NCBI RefSeq assembly: GCF_000382305.1
Contig: NZ_KB908040.1
Span: 1 to 15,786 of the forward strand
Origin: Vitreoscilla stercoraria DSM 513
Lineage (GTDB): Bacteria > Pseudomonadota > Gammaproteobacteria > Burkholderiales > Neisseriaceae
Direction of reading: 5' to 3'
DNA length: 15,786 nucleotides
Each line of letters opens with the position of its first letter. Positions within the stretch are counted from its first letter, which is position 1. The translations under genes were made by a program, and so were the position numbers. Positions 13,452 to 15,786 of the stretch are shown here, piece after piece. The notes beneath the pieces were generated by a model. The model did not search any database, was not told where the DNA came from, and was given only the letters and a program-made list of their open reading frames with translations.

Positions 13452-15557
13452 GTGGCTCGTAAAACCCCTATTTCGCGCTACCGTAATATCGGTATTAGCG
13501 CACATATTGACGCCGGCAAAACGACTACTTCAGAACGTATCTTGTTCTACACTGGCATGACTCACAAATTGGGTGAAGTTCATGACGGCGCAGCAACAAC
13601 TGACTGGATGGAACAAGAGCAAGAGCGTGGTATTACCATTACTTCTGCTGCTGTGACCACATTCTGGAAAGGTATGGACGGTACGTTGCCTGAATACCGT
13701 TTCAACGTGATTGACACTCCAGGACACGTAGACTTTACTGTTGAAGTAGAGCGTTCTATGCGTGTATTGGACGGTGCGGTAATGGTTTACTGTGCTGTAG
13801 GTGGTGTACAACCTCAGTCTGAAACTGTATGGCGCCAAGCCAATAAATACCAAGTGCCTCGTTTGGCATTTGTAAACAAAATGGACCGTCAAGGTGCTAA
13901 CTTCTTCCGTGTGGTTGAGCAAATGCAAACTCGTTTGCGTGCTAACCCAGTACCAGTAGTGGTACCTATCGGTGCAGAAGATAGTTTCCAAGGTGTGGTT
14001 GACTTGTTGAAAATGAAAGCCATTTTGTGGAATGATGCCACTCAAGGTTTGACTTTTGACTATGCTGACATTCCTGCTGACTTGGTTTCTGTTGCTGAAG
14101 AATGGCGCGAGAAAATGGTTGAAGCTGCGGCTGAAGCCACAGAAGATTTGATGGAAAAATACTTGGGCGGTGAAGAATTGACCGAACAAGAAATCGTTGA
14201 AGCTTTGCGTACTCGTACTTTGGCTGGTGAAATCCAACCTGTATTGTGTGGTTCTGCATTTAAAAACAAAGGTGTACAACGTATGTTGGACGCAGTTGTT
14301 GAATACTTGCCAGCACCGACTGACATTCCTGCAGTAGCGGGTGTTTCTCCTAAGACTGACGAGGCTATGACTCGTGAAGCATCTGATGAAGAGAAATTCT
14401 CTGCGTTGGCATTCAAATTGATGAATGACAAATATGTAGGTCAGTTGACGTTCATCCGTGTTTACTCAGGCGTATTGAAGTCTGGTGATACTGTAATCAA
14501 CTCAGTAAAAGGCACTCGTGAGCGCGTGGGTCGTTTGGTACAAATGAAAGCCAACGATCGTGAAGAAATCGAAGAAGTACGCGCTGGTGACATCGCTGCT
14601 GCAATCGGTTTGAAAGACGTGACCACTGGTGAGACTTTGTGTGCTGAAGATGCTCCGATCATCTTGGAACGCATGGAATTCCCTGAGCCTGTAATTCACG
14701 TGGCTGTTGAACCAAAAACCAAAGCTGACCAAGAAAAAATGGGCTTGGCTTTGAACCGTTTGGCTAAAGAAGATCCTTCTTTCCGCGTTAAAACTGACGA
14801 AGAGTCTGGTCAAACTATTATCTCTGGTATGGGTGAATTGCACTTAGAGATTTTGGTTGACCGTATAAAACGTGAGTTCGGCGTTGAAGCTGCAGTAGGC
14901 GCGCCTCAAGTGGCTTACCGTGAAACCATCCGCAAAGCAGTGGAAGTGGAAGGCAAACACGTTAAGCAGTCTGGTGGTAAAGGTCAATACGGTCACGCTG
15001 TGATCAAATTGGAGCCTTTGGAACCAGGTGGTGTGGGTTACGAGTTCTTGGACGAGATCAAAGGTGGTGTGATTCCTAAAGAATTCATCCCTTCTGTTGA
15101 CAAAGGTATTCGTGATACTTTGAACAGCGGTATCTTGGCTGGTTACCCAGTAGTGGACGTTCGCGTTCGCTTGGTATTCGGTTCTTACCATGATGTTGAC
15201 TCTTCGCAAATCGCATTTGAATTGGCTGGTTCTATGGCATTCAAAGAAGGTATGCGTCGTGCGAGTGCTTGCTTGTTAGAGCCTATCATGGCTGTAGAAG
15301 TGGAAACTCCAGAAGACTACATGGGCGATGTAATGGGTGACTTGAACCGCCGTCGTGGTATGGTATTGGGCATGGACGATGATGGTATTGGCGGCAAAAA
15401 AATCCGCGCAGAAGTACCATTGAAAGAAATGTTCGGCTACTCTACTGACTTGCGTTCAGCGACTCAAGGTCGTGCAACTTACTCTATGGAATTCAAGAAA
15501 TACGCTGAAGTTCCTAACAACGTTGCCGAAGAAATCATTGCTAGCCGCAAAGGTTAA
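13452..15557 (+). CDS. fusA: Elongation factor G
   Basis: EF-G is the GTPase that drives tRNA–mRNA translocation and, with RRF, ribosome recycling. The product is 701 aa (E. coli 704). The G domain has the P-loop AHIDAGKTT (17–25), switch I RGITITSA (59–66), DTPGHVD (88–94) with catalytic H92, and NKMD (142–145). Domain II includes the YVGQLTFIRVYSG segment. Domain III has GMGELHLEI. Domain IV carries KQSGGKGQYGH, and domain V ends with FGYSTDLRSATQGRA. The start is GTG at 13452, 8 nt after AAAAAGG, where the conserved MARKTPIS begins. The sequence is intact with no insertion. Confidence 0.99.
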   Translation: MARKTPISRYRNIGISAHIDAGKTTTSERILFYTGMTHKLGEVHDGAATTDWMEQEQERGITITSAAVTTFWKGMDGTLPEYRFNVIDTPGHVDFTVEVERSMRVLDGAVMVYCAVGGVQPQSETVWRQANKYQVPRLAFVNKMDRQGANFFRVVEQMQTRLRANPVPVVVPIGAEDSFQGVVDLLKMKAILWNDATQGLTFDYADIPADLVSVAEEWREKMVEAAAEATEDLMEKYLGGEELTEQEIVEALRTRTLAGEIQPVLCGSAFKNKGVQRMLDAVVEYLPAPTDIPAVAGVSPKTDEAMTREASDEEKFSALAFKLMNDKYVGQLTFIRVYSGVLKSGDTVINSVKGTRERVGRLVQMKANDREEIEEVRAGDIAAAIGLKDVTTGETLCAEDAPIILERMEFPEPVIHVAVEPKTKADQEKMGLALNRLAKEDPSFRVKTDEESGQTIISGMGELHLEILVDRIKREFGVEAAVGAPQVAYRETIRKAVEVEGKHVKQSGGKGQYGHAVIKLEPLEPGGVGYEFLDEIKGGVIPKEFIPSVDKGIRDTLNSGILAGYPVVDVRVRLVFGSYHDVDSSQIAFELAGSMAFKEGMRRASACLLEPIMAVEVETPEDYMGDVMGDLNRRRGMVLGMDDDGIGGKKIRAEVPLKEMFGYSTDLRSATQGRATYSMEFKKYAEVPNNVAEEIIASRKG

Positions 15558-15573
15558 TTATTTTTAACGAGTT

Positions 15574-15604
15574 AAGCGTCCTGTAAATGTTTACAGGCCG
15601 CTTT
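15574..15604 (+). terminator. Imperfect motif-pair hairpin between fusA and tuf
   Basis: AAGCGTCCTGTAAA (15574–15587) pairs with TTTACAGGCCGCTTT (15590–15604) as a 14-bp stem with a single T/C mismatch and a very tight loop. The T-tract is only CTTTCT. It should terminate weakly at most, leaving tuf partly linked to fusA. The left arm is an exact 12-mer copy; the right arm is a one-base variant. Confidence 0.6.
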
Positions 15605-15640
15605 CTAAATACTCATTGTTCTTTACAAGGAATTAGTCAA

Positions 15641-15786
15641 ATGGCTAAAGAAAAATTTGAACGCAGTAAACCACACGTAAACGTGGGTACAATTGGTCAC
15701 GTTGACCATGGTAAAACTACTTTGACTGCTGCTTTGTGCACAGTATTGTCTAAAGCATTTGGTGGTGCTGCTAAAGCTTACGATCA
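15641..15786 (+). CDS. tuf: Elongation factor Tu, N-terminal start (partial, str-operon copy)
   Basis: These are the first 48 codons of EF-Tu, cut by the window edge. The P-loop GHVDHGKT is at residues 19–26 after MAKEKFERSKPHVNVGT. ATG follows AAGGA (15627–15631). It is the last gene of the visible str operon (rpsL–rpsG–fusA–tuf). In relatives the S10 operon usually follows. Because only the 3' end of the other copy is visible, the two cannot be compared here. Confidence 0.98.
   Translation, partial: MAKEKFERSKPHVNVGTIGHVDHGKTTLTAALCTVLSKAFGGAAKAYD

Noticed and set aside
1..15786. CRISPR arrays, insertion sequences, prophage or defence genes
   Set aside because: None seen; the window is fully accounted for by core genes and short spacers.

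Overview
The window is a housekeeping gene block from a Betaproteobacterium, most likely Neisseriaceae. The gene order is tuf–trpT–secE–nusG–rplK–rplA–rplJ–rplL–rpoB–rpoC–rpsL–rpsG–fusA–tuf, all on the + strand. The protein sequences (RpoB 1390 aa, RpoC 1384 aa with the large trigger-loop insertion, S12 of 123 aa, GTG-started fusA) closely resemble what I recall of Neisseria and relatives. Moderate A+T content, Leu codons that are mostly TTG, and a CTG-cored repeated motif resembling a neisserial DNA uptake sequence also fit. I cannot name the genus or species from the sequence alone.

Layout. Positions 1–95 are the end of one tuf copy, followed by tRNA-Trp (109–184) and a strong terminator-like hairpin. 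secE and nusG follow (247–1223). A terminator hairpin then physically overlaps a near-consensus promoter (1243–1290), which starts the L11 operon rplK–rplA. A motif-built hairpin and a roughly 180-nt structured leader precede rplJ–rplL. An attenuator-like hairpin separates rplL from rpoB. A T-tract-less hairpin lies between rpoB and rpoC. A perfect 15-bp stem terminator ends rpoC. A 351-nt gene-free stretch then holds alternating inverted repeats, the str promoter and a 5' stem-loop. The str operon (rpsL–rpsG–fusA–tuf) fills the rest, and the second tuf is cut by the window edge.

How the genes work together: the block supplies RNA polymerase core subunits (beta, beta'), a factor acting on that polymerase (NusG), ribosomal proteins of the GTPase-associated centre (L11, L10, L7/L12) and of the small subunit (S12, S7), L1 of the L1 stalk, the elongation factors that use them (EF-G, EF-Tu), tRNA-Trp, and the translocon subunit SecE. 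The intergenic regions carry signals typical of this cluster: partial terminators, structured leaders, and likely feedback sites for L1, L10 and S7.

The genes themselves are ordinary and intact. The most interesting signal is a repeated 12-mer, AAGCGTCCTGTA. It has four exact copies and several near copies, mostly as inverted pairs in hairpins after genes, plus one orphan and one within rpoB. Its CTG sits where CTG sits in known Neisseriaceae uptake-sequence dialects, but it equals none of the dialects I can recall. It is a candidate new or lineage-specific dialect.
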